Of a stretch of DNA of 64,000 bases, positions 1 to 8,457 are shown piece after piece; within the stretch, counting starts at the first letter, position 1; every line of letters begins with the position of its first letter. The notes beneath the pieces were generated by a model that was given only the letters and a program-made list of their open reading frames with translations, ran no database searches and was not told where the DNA came from. The stretch lies in the NCBI RefSeq assembly GCF_000764205.1, contig NZ_JQDZ01000068.1:62001-126000 (forward strand), given 5' to 3'. Source of the stretch: Thalassotalea sp. ND16A (GTDB lineage: Bacteria > Pseudomonadota > Gammaproteobacteria > Enterobacterales > Alteromonadaceae). The position numbers and the translations under genes were made by a program.

Positions 1-53
1 GGGAGCGAAGTTATCCTCGGGTGTTAAAGTGTTCAAAAAATAGATATCCCGTC

Positions 54-91
54 AAAAAAAGAAATGCCGCTCACCTTAAGTGAACGGCATT
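54..91 (-). terminator. Rho-independent terminator of the DUF5666 gene
   Basis: An inverted repeat at 63-91 (AATGCCG ... CGGCATT, with a TCAC/GTGA extension) lies just past the stop codon of the minus-strand gene ending at 133. Read on the minus strand it runs into a T tract (54-60), the usual form of an intrinsic terminator. Confidence 0.75.
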
Positions 92-132
92 ACGACCTAA
101 GGCCGCGTTTTTACTTACTTAACAGGCGGTGC

Positions 133-2367
133 TTAAGGAGTCATAGTTTCAATTTCGACTTCGTCCGCAATAAATACCTCGCCTTCAAAATTACCCTTTA
201 CCTCAAGCTCCATGCCATCGCTGAGTTGCGCAAAAAAATCCTCGCGGCTAACACTAACATCTTCGGCGGTTTCAAAGCGTGTTGTCTCTGTCGTCGCAAC
301 CTCGGTGTCGGTTAGGGTGAACGTAAACAGCTCGGAGTTTATCGCACTTACCAAACCGGTTAGCTCAAGCTGGTCGTCATTATCATCGTCATCTTGAATT
401 TCAAGCTCTACTTTAGTCGCAACGAACACACCCTCTACACCCTCTGCGCCCTCGACAAATTCACCGCGCACTTCGACCCGGCCGGTGCTCATCGCCAGTG
501 CCGCCAAAAACTCGGCTTTAGACACCGCTAGCCCATTCTCAAGCTCAAACTCAGACGCGGAACTGATATCGATGTTGATACCAACCACGGTGAAGCTGTC
601 ATCGCCAATGTTTTCGGCGATGCCTTCAATTTCCTGGCGAAGATCATCTTCAAATTCTGCCCGGCGGGCAATGAAGTCATCGAGCTGCATTTGGCCTTTA
701 ACTTCCAGCATATCGCCTATTTGTAACACTTCGAAGAAGCTGGCTTGACTCAAATCGTCGCCGTCAAGCGGCCTGAATTCTGTCATCGCATTAGTGTTGA
801 TGGTTTTACCAAAGATAACAAAGCTAAGGGACTCGATGTCTATGCTAGTTACCGGACCGGTAAGTTCTGGCCGGTTATGTTGCTCCAGTCCTTCGTCTTC
901 TAACTCGACCTCAACCGCCACAAATACCTCGTTGTCCTCGTTGTCAAAGTTGCCTTTAACCTTGATAACCATGCCATCGACGAGCTGGGCAAAAAATTCG
1001 TCGCGGCTAGCGTCAACGTCATCGGCGATTTCAAATTCGGTGGTTGCCGTGGTAGCCACCGGTATACCCGCAACCGAAAAGGTGAACAGCTCGCTGTCGA
1101 TATCACTGACCAAACCGGTGATGCGGTCTAAATCGTCTTCACCGTTGTCATCATCTTCATCCTCACGAACAATTCTGGTGGCAATGTTGTCACCATCGGC
1201 ATTGCTAAATCCTTTCACCTCAACAAAATCGCCAACGCTGAGTTGGCTAAAATTAAAGAAGCGTTCATCGGCATCCGATTTGTCGTCCATCCGAGTTAGA
1301 TCGGTAACGCTAAAGGTCACCCCCAATACGACAATGGTGTTATTGGTCGCATCTATCGCCTCGATGACGCCATCGACTTCAACTTCCAAGTCGTCTTCAA
1401 TTTCAACTTCACTGGCAACAAGCACATTGTCGTCATTAAATTGACCTTCTACTTCGACATTGACATTATTGCCCAACTGGGTTGAATCGCCGTTTTCAAT
1501 TTCGGTTTGACTATTGGTGGTCACGTTAATGCCGTTAACCATAAACTCAGTGGCTGAGACAAAATCCGTAATTAGCCCTTTAATTTCAGCGTGAGAGTCT
1601 GGTTCGTCGTTATGGGTAATAAGTTTTACCTTATCAACCTGCAGGGTGTCATCGGTTAAATTGGTTAACAGGCCTTTTACTTTCACCTGCTGGCCATCGG
1701 CTAAGTCCGCAGCGGTGAAGTCATCAAACTCTGCCTCGGCATAGTTGATGAGTAAATTCGATAAGCTGAACGTTTGTGCCACGGTGTCTAAATTATTGAC
1801 AAAGCCTTTAATACTGATTTCATTATCTTCATCGTCGAGCTCAATCCGCGTTGCCACTAATTGCTCGGTGTCATTGAAAAAACCGTTAACTTCAACGAAA
1901 TCGCCCATTTCTAAAGTTTCCGGGCTAGTGTTTTCAAAAAAAGTTAGTTCATTAAAAAGAATGATTTGGCCGTGCACGGCAATGTAGCTGTCCATCAGGT
2001 TTATTTCATCGATAAACCCTTTTAACTCGGCGCTATATTCTATGCTACTGGCGGTACCTGTGTTGGGGGCATCAATATTCACACTGCCCGACAAGGTTAC
2101 TATCATCCCCACCGACAAGTCGTTTTCGGAGAGGCTGTTATCGTCATCGTCAGAAATTGAACTCGCCTCAGTTTCATATTCAACCCCGTTAACAATAACA
2201 CTGCCAAAACCGCTGATCTCACCCACGGTGGTGATATCTGTTGTTGTCGGCGGTTCTTCAGGTGGTGGCTCCGGCGAACTCGAGGAGGAATCGTTACAGG
2301 ATACAATTAGTACCGTAAATAGCAGCATAAACAAGGGGTAAATTATTCTGGGAATTTTTATAATCAT
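133..2367 (-). CDS. Lipoprotein with nine DUF5666-like repeats
   Basis: The protein has 744 residues from the ATG at 2367, which has a GGAG box upstream; a longer reading to 2487 lacks such a site. A signal peptide ends in a lipobox (IVSC, Cys about 24), followed by a Ser/Pro-rich linker. The rest is about nine repeats of 70-90 residues. Each opens with a motif like ELTGLVSxI and closes with VEVKGxF followed by an acidic Asp/Glu run, which is the pattern of DUF5666. The repeats are predicted beta-rich, and the very acidic linkers suggest cation binding. Function is unknown; an outer-membrane or periplasmic anchored adhesin-like or metal-binding role is only inferred. It is monocistronic with its own terminator, and neighbouring envelope genes are transcribed separately. 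Confidence 0.8.
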   Translation of the reverse strand: MIIKIPRIIYPLFMLLFTVLIVSCNDSSSSSPEPPPEEPPTTTDITTVGEISGFGSVIVNGVEYETEASSISDDDDNSLSENDLSVGMIVTLSGSVNIDAPNTGTASSIEYSAELKGFIDEINLMDSYIAVHGQIILFNELTFFENTSPETLEMGDFVEVNGFFNDTEQLVATRIELDDEDNEISIKGFVNNLDTVAQTFSLSNLLINYAEAEFDDFTAADLADGQQVKVKGLLTNLTDDTLQVDKVKLITHNDEPDSHAEIKGLITDFVSATEFMVNGINVTTNSQTEIENGDSTQLGNNVNVEVEGQFNDDNVLVASEVEIEDDLEVEVDGVIEAIDATNNTIVVLGVTFSVTDLTRMDDKSDADERFFNFSQLSVGDFVEVKGFSNADGDNIATRIVREDEDDDNGEDDLDRITGLVSDIDSELFTFSVAGIPVATTATTEFEIADDVDASRDEFFAQLVDGMVIKVKGNFDNEDNEVFVAVEVELEDEGLEQHNRPELTGPVTSIDIESLSFVIFGKTINTNAMTEFRPLDGDDLSQASFFEVLQIGDMLEVKGQMQLDDFIARRAEFEDDLRQEIEGIAENIGDDSFTVVGINIDISSASEFELENGLAVSKAEFLAALAMSTGRVEVRGEFVEGAEGVEGVFVATKVELEIQDDDDNDDQLELTGLVSAINSELFTFTLTDTEVATTETTRFETAEDVSVSREDFFAQLSDGMELEVKGNFEGEVFIADEVEIETMTP

Positions 2368-2746
2368 GTTACATCTCCATAGGAAAATTATCGGTGGCAG
2401 AAGCTCCAAATATCTAACAGCTAGAAGTATAGTGCGATTTTTGTACAATTTCCTTCGTCGGCGAGGAAAATTTTGCAAAATATTCACCTGTGATTGAGGT
2501 TACTCCTGGCGATGGTGCAGCAACCGAAAAGTTTAAATTTTGCCTGAGGCAAAACCTGTTAAAAACTCACCTCGAACACAGTAATAGTCAAACCGAAGTT
2601 AAACCTTTGAGAAAAAAGCATAAATTCAGTAAATTTGCCGTTACCGCTGACCGTAACTCCGAGACTAGGCTACTCTTAATCGCATTCATTCGCGGTAATG
2701 GCAGACATTTGGCGTAGGTAAAGTGCGCATCTGAGAAAACCCACAG
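2368..2746. other. Intergenic stretch, no gene seen
   Basis: This lies between the divergent DUF5666 and LRR genes. A 75-codon reading frame at 2490-2717 has no ribosome site and no recognisable product, so I do not call it. The right edge carries the LRR gene promoter. Confidence 0.5.
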
Positions 2747-2775
2747 TTGATAAATAAGTATCAGTTTTCTACTAT
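2747..2775 (+). promoter_or_regulatory. Putative sigma-70 promoter of the LRR gene
   Basis: TTGATA at 2747-2752 and TACTAT at 2770-2775 are separated by 17 bases. A better -10 match (TATACT, 2773-2778) would need a 20-base spacer. The -10 region abuts the tandem operator-like repeats at 2775-2818. Confidence 0.4.
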
Positions 2776-2818
2776 ACTTTTAGAATAAATCTACCGTACT
2801 TTTAGAGTAACTCTACCG
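2775..2818. repeat. Two tandem 22-bp operator-like repeats
   Basis: Two adjacent 22-base units (2775-2796 and 2797-2818) match at 20 of 22 positions. Each has a dyad core; in the second it is perfect (TAGAG TAA CTCTA). They sit between the likely -10 and the start codon of the LRR gene, a place where a dimeric repressor would act. Confidence 0.6.
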
Positions 2819-2830
2819 TGTGAACTGATA

Positions 2831-3511
2831 ATGACCACCTTGAAGGAGAAATTTATTCGCCAGTTTTTATCGTTAATGCTGTCTATCATCGCCGCTTATT
2901 TGTCGCAACAGGTTGTGGCAGCAGAATTTATGAGTGAGGTAACAGCTAAAGACAAAGCCCTGGTATTGTGCATCAATGAACTTGCCACTAAAAATAACTG
3001 GCAAGGTATCAATGATGTAAAAATAATAAAATGCCACGGTAAGGGGATAAAGCAGTTAACCGGCTTAGCCATTTTTGCCAACCTGGAAGAACTGTCGCTG
3101 TTTAATAATGACTTGCGAGCTGTCGACCTTCGTCCGTTTAAACAGTTAAAAAACGTCAATATTTCCAATAATAAACTTAAAAAAATCCAGCTCTCTAATT
3201 TAGCGAACCTGCACACCCTCTATTTGTTTAAAAATCAATTAACCACGATTGATTTCTCGGGATTAAGCCAGTTAAAAAAACTACGGATCACCAATAATAA
3301 ACTGCATCAGGTTGATATTTCTGAACTTGTGTCATTAGAGAAAGCCTATTTTTTTGATAATAAACTTGAAGATTTATCGCTACGCGGGTTAGCCAAGCTT
3401 AATTTCATCGAGCTGCGGCAAAACCCTATGCCTGATGAAGTATACGATCGCTACGATGCCTTAGAGGGCATAACCATCATTCATGATGGCAATGCCGATG
3501 ATTGGAAATAA
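2831..3511 (+). CDS. Secreted leucine-rich-repeat protein
   Basis: The protein has 226 residues. An N-terminal hydrophobic segment (about 12-30, ending VVAAE) looks like a signal peptide. From about residue 75 there are six tandem leucine-rich repeats of 21 residues with the pattern LxxLxxLxLxxNxLxxxx (for example LHTLYLFKNQLTTID), similar to internalin-type repeats in form. A short C-terminal cap ends in Asp/Trp. LRR solenoids normally bind proteins; the target here is unknown. The start ATG has only a weak ribosome site. The gene stands alone and faces the end of the minus-strand cluster, with 14 bases between the stop codons, so the two transcripts converge. Confidence 0.75.
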   Translation: MTTLKEKFIRQFLSLMLSIIAAYLSQQVVAAEFMSEVTAKDKALVLCINELATKNNWQGINDVKIIKCHGKGIKQLTGLAIFANLEELSLFNNDLRAVDLRPFKQLKNVNISNNKLKKIQLSNLANLHTLYLFKNQLTTIDFSGLSQLKKLRITNNKLHQVDISELVSLEKAYFFDNKLEDLSLRGLAKLNFIELRQNPMPDEVYDRYDALEGITIIHDGNADDWK

Positions 3512-3525
3512 CCGCACTAGCGAGC

Positions 3526-4797
3526 TTATATGTTGAAGGCGATTGAGGCAAACCAACTATTTAAATCATAATTCGCCCGAGAGAAGTAGGGTATGCCATC
3601 ATTGCTGCGGTAATCGGCATATACCAGTTTTAATTCCCACTTACGGCTGAATCGATAACCCAACTCAAGATCAATTTCAGCACCAATATTGTCACTGTTG
3701 CTGTAATTATCAAAATGGTGATAAACAATACGCCAATTCAGTTTGTTTGCCCGGCCTCGATAAGTGATGTACTTATCCCTTAGCCCCGTTTGCATACCAT
3801 AGCCGGCAAAAACATCGGCCCAGCCTTGAAATTTATGATTTGTCGCTAATGGGGTTTGAAAGCTGTTGTAGTCATCTTGAGAGAGGATCTCCTGGCTAAT
3901 ATCGAGACGATGACTCTTGTATTGCAGCCCGAATTCAAACAGGCTGTACCAGGCGTGATAATTTGTCAGGTTGTTGGCGCTATCATTTTGATGGGCATAC
4001 TCGAGTACATAACGGTATTTTATTTTACCGGGTTTGAATTCATCTCTTATTCGAACGCCTGTGGTTGCGGTGGAAAATAACGGTTGCTCCCGGTTATCTA
4101 TATAATAATGATAACCAATGATAGTTAAATCATTTTCAGTTTTGTATTCTATATTCAGTAAATGGCTGTCTAACTTATGTTCACCCAGTTCGCTTGCTGG
4201 CCGCTGTTCGAGCAGACCGAAGCGAACATCGTCTTTTGGCAACTTATGATTCGAGTCCTGACCAAAAATGCGATGGACTTTATTGCTATACAGGTATTGA
4301 ATGTTAATATTTTGCTGATTGTTATATTGCAACTTCAGCGCATCGAAACTTTGCGGTGTTTGCCAAAATTCAACCGCACCTACCATACGTTCGTTATCAA
4401 AACTGATACTTTGCCGGCCGAGACTGGCGCTCCAATAATTATTGCTGTCATAGTGAACAAAGCCCTGAGTGAGGTTGAAGCCGTCCGGATCGGGAATTGG
4501 TGAAGTAAACCGAGTTACAGTAACCGAGTTATAATCTTCTTCATTGAAGGCATAAACATAATTGGGCTTTAGTAATAATTGCCATTGTGCCGCTTCGTCC
4601 AGTTCAAACCGTGAGGTTAAGGTAAACCGGCTGGTGAATGCTTGGGCATCACCTAGCAGGTCATCGCCTACCGATTGATATCGGGTGCGCATAGCAAAAT
4701 CATGTTCACCGGCGATTTCCACAAATTCTGTGGCAACAGTGGTTAAGCTAAAACCTGATAACAGCAATAAGGAGAGAATTATTTTATGCTTTGGCAT
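3526..4797 (-). CDS. Outer-membrane beta-barrel, alginate-export-like
   Basis: The protein has 423 residues with a signal peptide ending about residue 22 (TTVATE). The remainder alternates short polar and aromatic strands and ends in an aromatic/hydrophobic strand (ASIAFNI), as expected for a barrel folded by the BAM machinery. Strand pattern and phrases such as SLGRQSISFDNERMVG resemble the alginate-export (AlgE-like) porin family, so passive uptake or export of an anionic or sugar substrate is possible. It overlaps the anti-sigma gene by 14 bases and is the last gene of the sigma cluster. This suggests it is made under the control of that sigma factor, and its substrate may relate to the heme proteins upstream. 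Confidence 0.75.
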   Translation of the reverse strand: MPKHKIILSLLLLSGFSLTTVATEFVEIAGEHDFAMRTRYQSVGDDLLGDAQAFTSRFTLTSRFELDEAAQWQLLLKPNYVYAFNEEDYNSVTVTRFTSPIPDPDGFNLTQGFVHYDSNNYWSASLGRQSISFDNERMVGAVEFWQTPQSFDALKLQYNNQQNINIQYLYSNKVHRIFGQDSNHKLPKDDVRFGLLEQRPASELGEHKLDSHLLNIEYKTENDLTIIGYHYYIDNREQPLFSTATTGVRIRDEFKPGKIKYRYVLEYAHQNDSANNLTNYHAWYSLFEFGLQYKSHRLDISQEILSQDDYNSFQTPLATNHKFQGWADVFAGYGMQTGLRDKYITYRGRANKLNWRIVYHHFDNYSNSDNIGAEIDLELGYRFSRKWELKLVYADYRSNDGIPYFSRANYDLNSWFASIAFNI

Positions 4798-5656
4798 TGT
4801 TGTCCCATTCGGTTAAACGTACACATAAACCGCGGGAAACAATTTGTTCACTTGGTTCGCCAATGGCAGAGCCGCCAAATTCTTCAATGGTAACCATCAG
4901 AGAATGAGAATCTTTAATCAATCGCCATTGGGCGACAGAGAGCTGCTGTTCAATCAGTGCTTGCTGGTCTGGGATAATCCCTAAACTGCGAGCTTCACCA
5001 TCTGTTTTTGATAGCACCCATAGTTCAAATGATTGTTCTGTAGTTATCTCAGGACCGCCAATCATATTGACAATGAGCGTTCTTGATTCGCCATAGGTGC
5101 TGGCAACCAAATGAGCTTGTTGGCTGTGATCAGTGAGTACCGCCACATATGAGAGCGGGTCTTTATTTTGACTGCCGACGAAGGATTGATAGCCTACATA
5201 AGAGAGTAACAGGATGAACAATACCGACAATACGGGGGAAAAATTCGAGCGGCGAGCAATCAGCATGGAAAAAAGTTGATTGCTAACCTTGGTTACTTTC
5301 TGCCAAACCCCAAGAGATTCCGTCTCATTGTTTAAGCGGTTTTTTTGAGCTTGTTGCTTAGTCGGTATAACCTGCGCGCTAGCTTCTGGTTTGTCTGCAA
5401 TCTTGGCATCCTCAAGAGCCAACTGCTGGCTGATCTTCTGCCAATTATCTTTAGCGGCAGGCAGCAACGGAGTATGTATGTCTAAAGTGATCAAGCGGTT
5501 TTGCCAAAACTCAATGCGTTGCGCGAGGGCCTGGTTATCGCATAGCAAATGTTCGACCCGCCGATGCACTCGGGGCGGCAGTAAACCTAGCAGGTATTGG
5601 CTAGCTAAATGTTCAATCACCTCTGTGCGGTTATATCGGTTTAATTGTTTAAGCAT
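4784..5656 (-). CDS. Membrane anti-sigma factor, RskA-like
   Basis: The protein has 290 residues from the ATG at 5656, which is preceded by GGGGAGG; a longer reading to 5689 is less likely. The N-terminal cytoplasmic part (about 10-75) has the anti-sigma pattern LASQYLLGLLPPRVHRRVE...NQALAQRIEFWQNRL, seen in RskA/ChrR-type sigma binders. One transmembrane helix follows (about residues 140-160, VLSVLFILLLSYVGY). The periplasmic C-terminal part (about 170-285) matches the RskA C-terminal domain, with a typical SFELWVLSKTDGEARSLGII segment. Its start overlaps the sigma gene end by 16 bases, so the two are probably translationally coupled. It should hold the sigma factor at the membrane until an envelope signal leads to its release or cleavage. 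Confidence 0.88.
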   Translation of the reverse strand: MLKQLNRYNRTEVIEHLASQYLLGLLPPRVHRRVEHLLCDNQALAQRIEFWQNRLITLDIHTPLLPAAKDNWQKISQQLALEDAKIADKPEASAQVIPTKQQAQKNRLNNETESLGVWQKVTKVSNQLFSMLIARRSNFSPVLSVLFILLLSYVGYQSFVGSQNKDPLSYVAVLTDHSQQAHLVASTYGESRTLIVNMIGGPEITTEQSFELWVLSKTDGEARSLGIIPDQQALIEQQLSVAQWRLIKDSHSLMVTIEEFGGSAIGEPSEQIVSRGLCVRLTEWDNNAKA

Positions 5657-6279
5657 GATAGCAACCTCCCCAAGCCTCGGCGGATCCAAGATTTTATGGT
5701 GTTTATCGGGGTGTTGAAATAAGTCGAAATTTCATTGCGACTATAACCATATAAATAGGCCATTAAAATGGATTGTCGTTGATTGGATTCTAATTGATTC
5801 AAACAATAATCAAGGGAGTCATTCTCATAGGGCGTTAACTGCGCATTTATGGTCGCAGTATTTTCCTTGTTAAGTTCAAATTCATTAAATTCGATGGTCT
5901 GATCTTGGCACCGGCATTTGTCATAGCGCAAACGGTCATAAGCCCGATAACGGACAATACTGACTAACCAGGTGAAAGCCTGACTTTTATCGGCGTGATA
6001 TCGATGGCGGTTTTGCCATATTTGAATAAACGCTTCTTGCAAGACTTCATTGGCACTGTCGATATTGCCGATGATGCGAAAAGCAATGCCGTTTAAACGG
6101 TGCGCACTGAGCAGGTAAAGTTGCTGAAAAGCGTGTTGGTCATCAGTTTTACACTGTACCAACAAGTGGGTTAATTCACTTCCCAGAGATTCAGGTAAGG
6201 CCTTTTTGCACTCAGTTGCCTGGTCTGTTGTTTCAGACCACGACTTATCTGACGATTCTTTGTCTAAGTGCAAAGGCAT
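5641..6279 (-). CDS. ECF RNA polymerase sigma factor
   Basis: The protein has about 212 residues. Region 2 is at about 50-115 (DSANEVLQEAFIQIWQNRHRY, then a WLVSIVRYRAYDRLR segment for -10 recognition). Region 4 is near the C terminus, with the helix-turn-helix RQSILMAYLYGYSRNEISTY followed by INTIKSWIRRGL. Pairing with an RskA-like anti-sigma places it near the SigK group. I chose the ATG at 6279, which has GGTGA five bases upstream; in-frame TTG (6291) and GTG (6288) codons are alternatives. It lies 54 bases after the cytochrome-porin gene, with a small hairpin (6311-6326) between. The long acidic linker between regions 2 and 4 is slightly unusual. Confidence 0.9.
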   Translation of the reverse strand: MPLHLDKESSDKSWSETTDQATECKKALPESLGSELTHLLVQCKTDDQHAFQQLYLLSAHRLNGIAFRIIGNIDSANEVLQEAFIQIWQNRHRYHADKSQAFTWLVSIVRYRAYDRLRYDKCRCQDQTIEFNEFELNKENTATINAQLTPYENDSLDYCLNQLESNQRQSILMAYLYGYSRNEISTYFNTPINTIKSWIRRGLGRLLSCLNN

Positions 6280-6333
6280 TTCTTTCACCAACGATAGTTT
6301 TTATGCATGCTGTTATAACTATAACAACTGCGG

Positions 6334-7434
6334 TTAAAAATAAAAGTGACTTTGGATAAATACAAGATCATAATTTTGCTCCGGCAATTGTGGAATGTCC
6401 TCCTTTTTTCTCAGACCAAAACGTAACTGCAAATGTGAAATCGGTGTGTACTCAGCCACCACAGAATAACGGGTTTGCTGGTTTTCACTTACGTCCCGGT
6501 CAGGGTCGAAATATTCAGCGGTTAGTTTAATATTAACGCCTTGCCGCCATTGATAGTTTACTTCTAACAAGGATGCGAGTTGTTCAATATCCTCACCATT
6601 AACAGTGTTTGCCTGTTCCAGATTAATTAAATCGGCCTCGGCCAGAAAAGTAAAATCACGCCACTGCAGCCCGCTATATAAATTAACCATGGTGGTTTGT
6701 TGATCGCCATCATTTAAGGCAAACGATGCGCCAGCCCGAAACTTGCTGAACAGATGCTCAACCCGCATTCCATATAAAAAGGCATCATCATCATTGCTCG
6801 CCTGGCTGGTGCCGTTGCTGATATAAAAATTGACAGTGGTGTTGGTGTAATCAATTGAGAATTCAACGCCATTATCTGAATTATCAAAATTCATCCCGGT
6901 TGCCTGGCGAATAAAGGCGCTATCATCTTCAATACGCATGCCATAGGGGACAAAAAACGTTCCGGCTTTGATATAATATCTCTGGTCAAATTGATACATA
7001 GCATAAGCTTCGCGATTGATTGCCGTGCCTGGCGCAACTTGCTGGTCCAGATAAAATGATAAACCTGAGTTAGGGATAGCGATATTCAGATAAAGTTGTG
7101 CATTGCTTAATTCGAACGTTTTTTCAGTGTTATCATCATCATCGTTTTGGCCAATGGCATTGAAACGCGCATCAGCACCTAAGGTGAACAACTGGCTAAG
7201 TTGAGCTATGGCTTTACTGTCATAATCAATAGTCTTCGCCGGTAATAGTGACTGCCCGTAGTTTCTGCCAAATTCATTACGTAAACCACCACCATTGGGA
7301 TTTACATGGCAAGCCATGCATTTTAAATTGGTTTTGTAGGCCAGGTATGGCTCGGCCGAGCTGTTAAAGCTGAGACCAATGGCCATGGTACATAATAGGG
7401 TAACGATTGTTCGCTTAATAAGATGTCTGTTCAT
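6334..7434 (-). CDS. Monoheme cytochrome c-outer membrane porin fusion
   Basis: The protein has 366 residues from the ATG at 7434. A signal peptide ends about residue 27 (NSSAEP). One heme-attachment motif follows at residues 39-43 (CMACH), with the short conserved stretch VNPNGGGLRNEFGRNYG after it. Everything from about residue 90 onward is amphipathic strands ending in an aromatic terminal strand (FIQSHFYF), a predicted outer-membrane barrel of about 14-16 strands. A small heme segment in front of a porin of this size is the layout of Cyc2-type fused cytochrome-porins, which oxidise iron at the cell surface; this likeness is by architecture only. It overlaps the upstream heme lipoprotein gene by 20 bases. 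It could also be a porin whose CxxCH has no heme. Confidence 0.7.
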   Translation of the reverse strand: MNRHLIKRTIVTLLCTMAIGLSFNSSAEPYLAYKTNLKCMACHVNPNGGGLRNEFGRNYGQSLLPAKTIDYDSKAIAQLSQLFTLGADARFNAIGQNDDDDNTEKTFELSNAQLYLNIAIPNSGLSFYLDQQVAPGTAINREAYAMYQFDQRYYIKAGTFFVPYGMRIEDDSAFIRQATGMNFDNSDNGVEFSIDYTNTTVNFYISNGTSQASNDDDAFLYGMRVEHLFSKFRAGASFALNDGDQQTTMVNLYSGLQWRDFTFLAEADLINLEQANTVNGEDIEQLASLLEVNYQWRQGVNIKLTAEYFDPDRDVSENQQTRYSVVAEYTPISHLQLRFGLRKKEDIPQLPEQNYDLVFIQSHFYF

Positions 7435-8296
7435 AGTTAAATGCTCCGCCGTTAATTCCATTATAGTCACCATCGAGCAATTGACCATGGGCTGAGTGAA
7501 TTGAGGATATGTTGTTGTTATTTAACTCGATACTGAGTTGCACCTTAGCTTGCTGCACTGGTGCCGGTAGTGCCAAAGCATTGGCAACATCAAGGGTAAC
7601 GACTAAAATATTATCTGCCGCTTGGCTCAGGGTAAATTCATCACTATTGAGTAATTTTTGCTGCTCAGCAGTGGTTAAAGTGATGGCAACCTGTTCAGTG
7701 GTTAACGTGGAAAAATTCATTGCCCGGTTAAACCAAAATGAAAGCTCAAGACGGCCTGGCTCTGCTGTTGAGCCTGATTTAAGTTGCGGCAAACCGGTGC
7801 TCTTTGACATAACCCGGGTGATCACGGTGGGGGTTAACAGCGACTCTGGCGCTTGCGCTCCTAGCTCAATCCATTCTTTTATTGCCTGGATTTCCTCCTC
7901 GGCCAGCGGCGGTTGTCCTAACGGCATTCTGGCACCAGCCAGATTGTTGCCGGTAACTTTTAAATACAAGTAGGATTGCTCTGCATCACCGGGTAACACC
8001 CGTTTAAACAGCGGGTTGGCTGAGTCAACATTGATTAAATTTGCGAGAGATTGTTCAGTACTTGATAAATTTAATCCTGCGGCAGGATTGGCACCACCAT
8101 GACAGGTAGAGCATACTGGGCTGAACACATGTTGTTGAATCGAACTTAAGTCGGCAGTAATCCCGGTGCCTGGATCTACCGGCGGGTCTGTCGGAATTTC
8201 TTCTATTGGCCGACCTTGATCGTTAAGTCCGTCGCCATCGCCGGCACCGCAGGCAGAAAGAAAAATGAGCAGCAAACTAATAATGTAAGATTTCAT
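7415..8296 (-). CDS. Monoheme c-type cytochrome lipoprotein
   Basis: The protein has 293 residues. The lipobox LSAC places the lipidated Cys at 16. After an acidic Gly/Asp/Pro linker, a c-type heme domain spans about 47-150 with CSTCH at 62-66 and a likely distal Met in ARMPLGQPP. It closely resembles the two heme domains of the next lipoprotein upstream, including the SYLYLKVTG and EIQAIKEWIE phrases. The C-terminal half (about 150-293) is a beta-rich domain resembling bacterial Ig-like or SbsA-type copper-ascorbate-like modules; this assignment is weak. It overlaps the cytochrome-porin gene by 20 bases, so the two are probably partners, the lipoprotein passing electrons to or from the barrel's heme. 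Ribosome site TAAGG precedes the ATG. Confidence 0.8.
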   Translation of the reverse strand: MKSYIISLLLIFLSACGAGDGDGLNDQGRPIEEIPTDPPVDPGTGITADLSSIQQHVFSPVCSTCHGGANPAAGLNLSSTEQSLANLINVDSANPLFKRVLPGDAEQSYLYLKVTGNNLAGARMPLGQPPLAEEEIQAIKEWIELGAQAPESLLTPTVITRVMSKSTGLPQLKSGSTAEPGRLELSFWFNRAMNFSTLTTEQVAITLTTAEQQKLLNSDEFTLSQAADNILVVTLDVANALALPAPVQQAKVQLSIELNNNNISSIHSAHGQLLDGDYNGINGGAFNYEQTSY

Positions 8297-8313
8297 CAGT
8301 AATTACCTTATTG

Positions 8314-8343
8314 TTAGATGTTATTAGGTTAGATGTTATTAGG
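8314..8343. repeat. Perfect tandem 15-bp duplication in leader
   Basis: The 15-base unit TTAGATGTTATTAGG occurs twice without a gap (8314-8328, 8329-8343), just upstream of the ribosome site of the monoheme lipoprotein gene on the minus strand. It lengthens the intercistronic leader and could vary in copy number. Confidence 0.8.
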
Positions 8344-8367
8344 CATATTTGTTTAAAGAGGATAAAC

Positions 8368-8393
8368 ACGGATGGGAGCAGGTTCCCATCCGT
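8368..8393 (-). terminator. Strong intercistronic hairpin (attenuator or processing site)
   Basis: Ten-base perfect arms (ACGGATGGGA / TCCCATCCGT) enclose a 6-base loop between the two heme lipoprotein genes. The minus-strand continuation is T-rich but not a clean T run, so partial termination or an RNA-processing stop is as likely as a full terminator. A second weaker dyad (CCCGGCTTAAGTCGGG) lies at about 8422-8437. Confidence 0.5.
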
Positions 8394-8457
8394 CATCATG
8401 GTTAAGATGATCGTTTATCGACCCGGCTTAAGTCGGGCAATGGTCCAACTACCGACT

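Noticed and set aside
794-1444. Long plus-strand reading frame opposite the DUF5666 gene
   Set aside because: It is Ser/Thr-rich low complexity, the mirror of the acidic repeats on the minus strand, without ribosome site or family match.
2490-2717. 75-codon frame between the DUF5666 and LRR genes
   Set aside because: No ribosome site, no family pattern and biased composition; probably chance.
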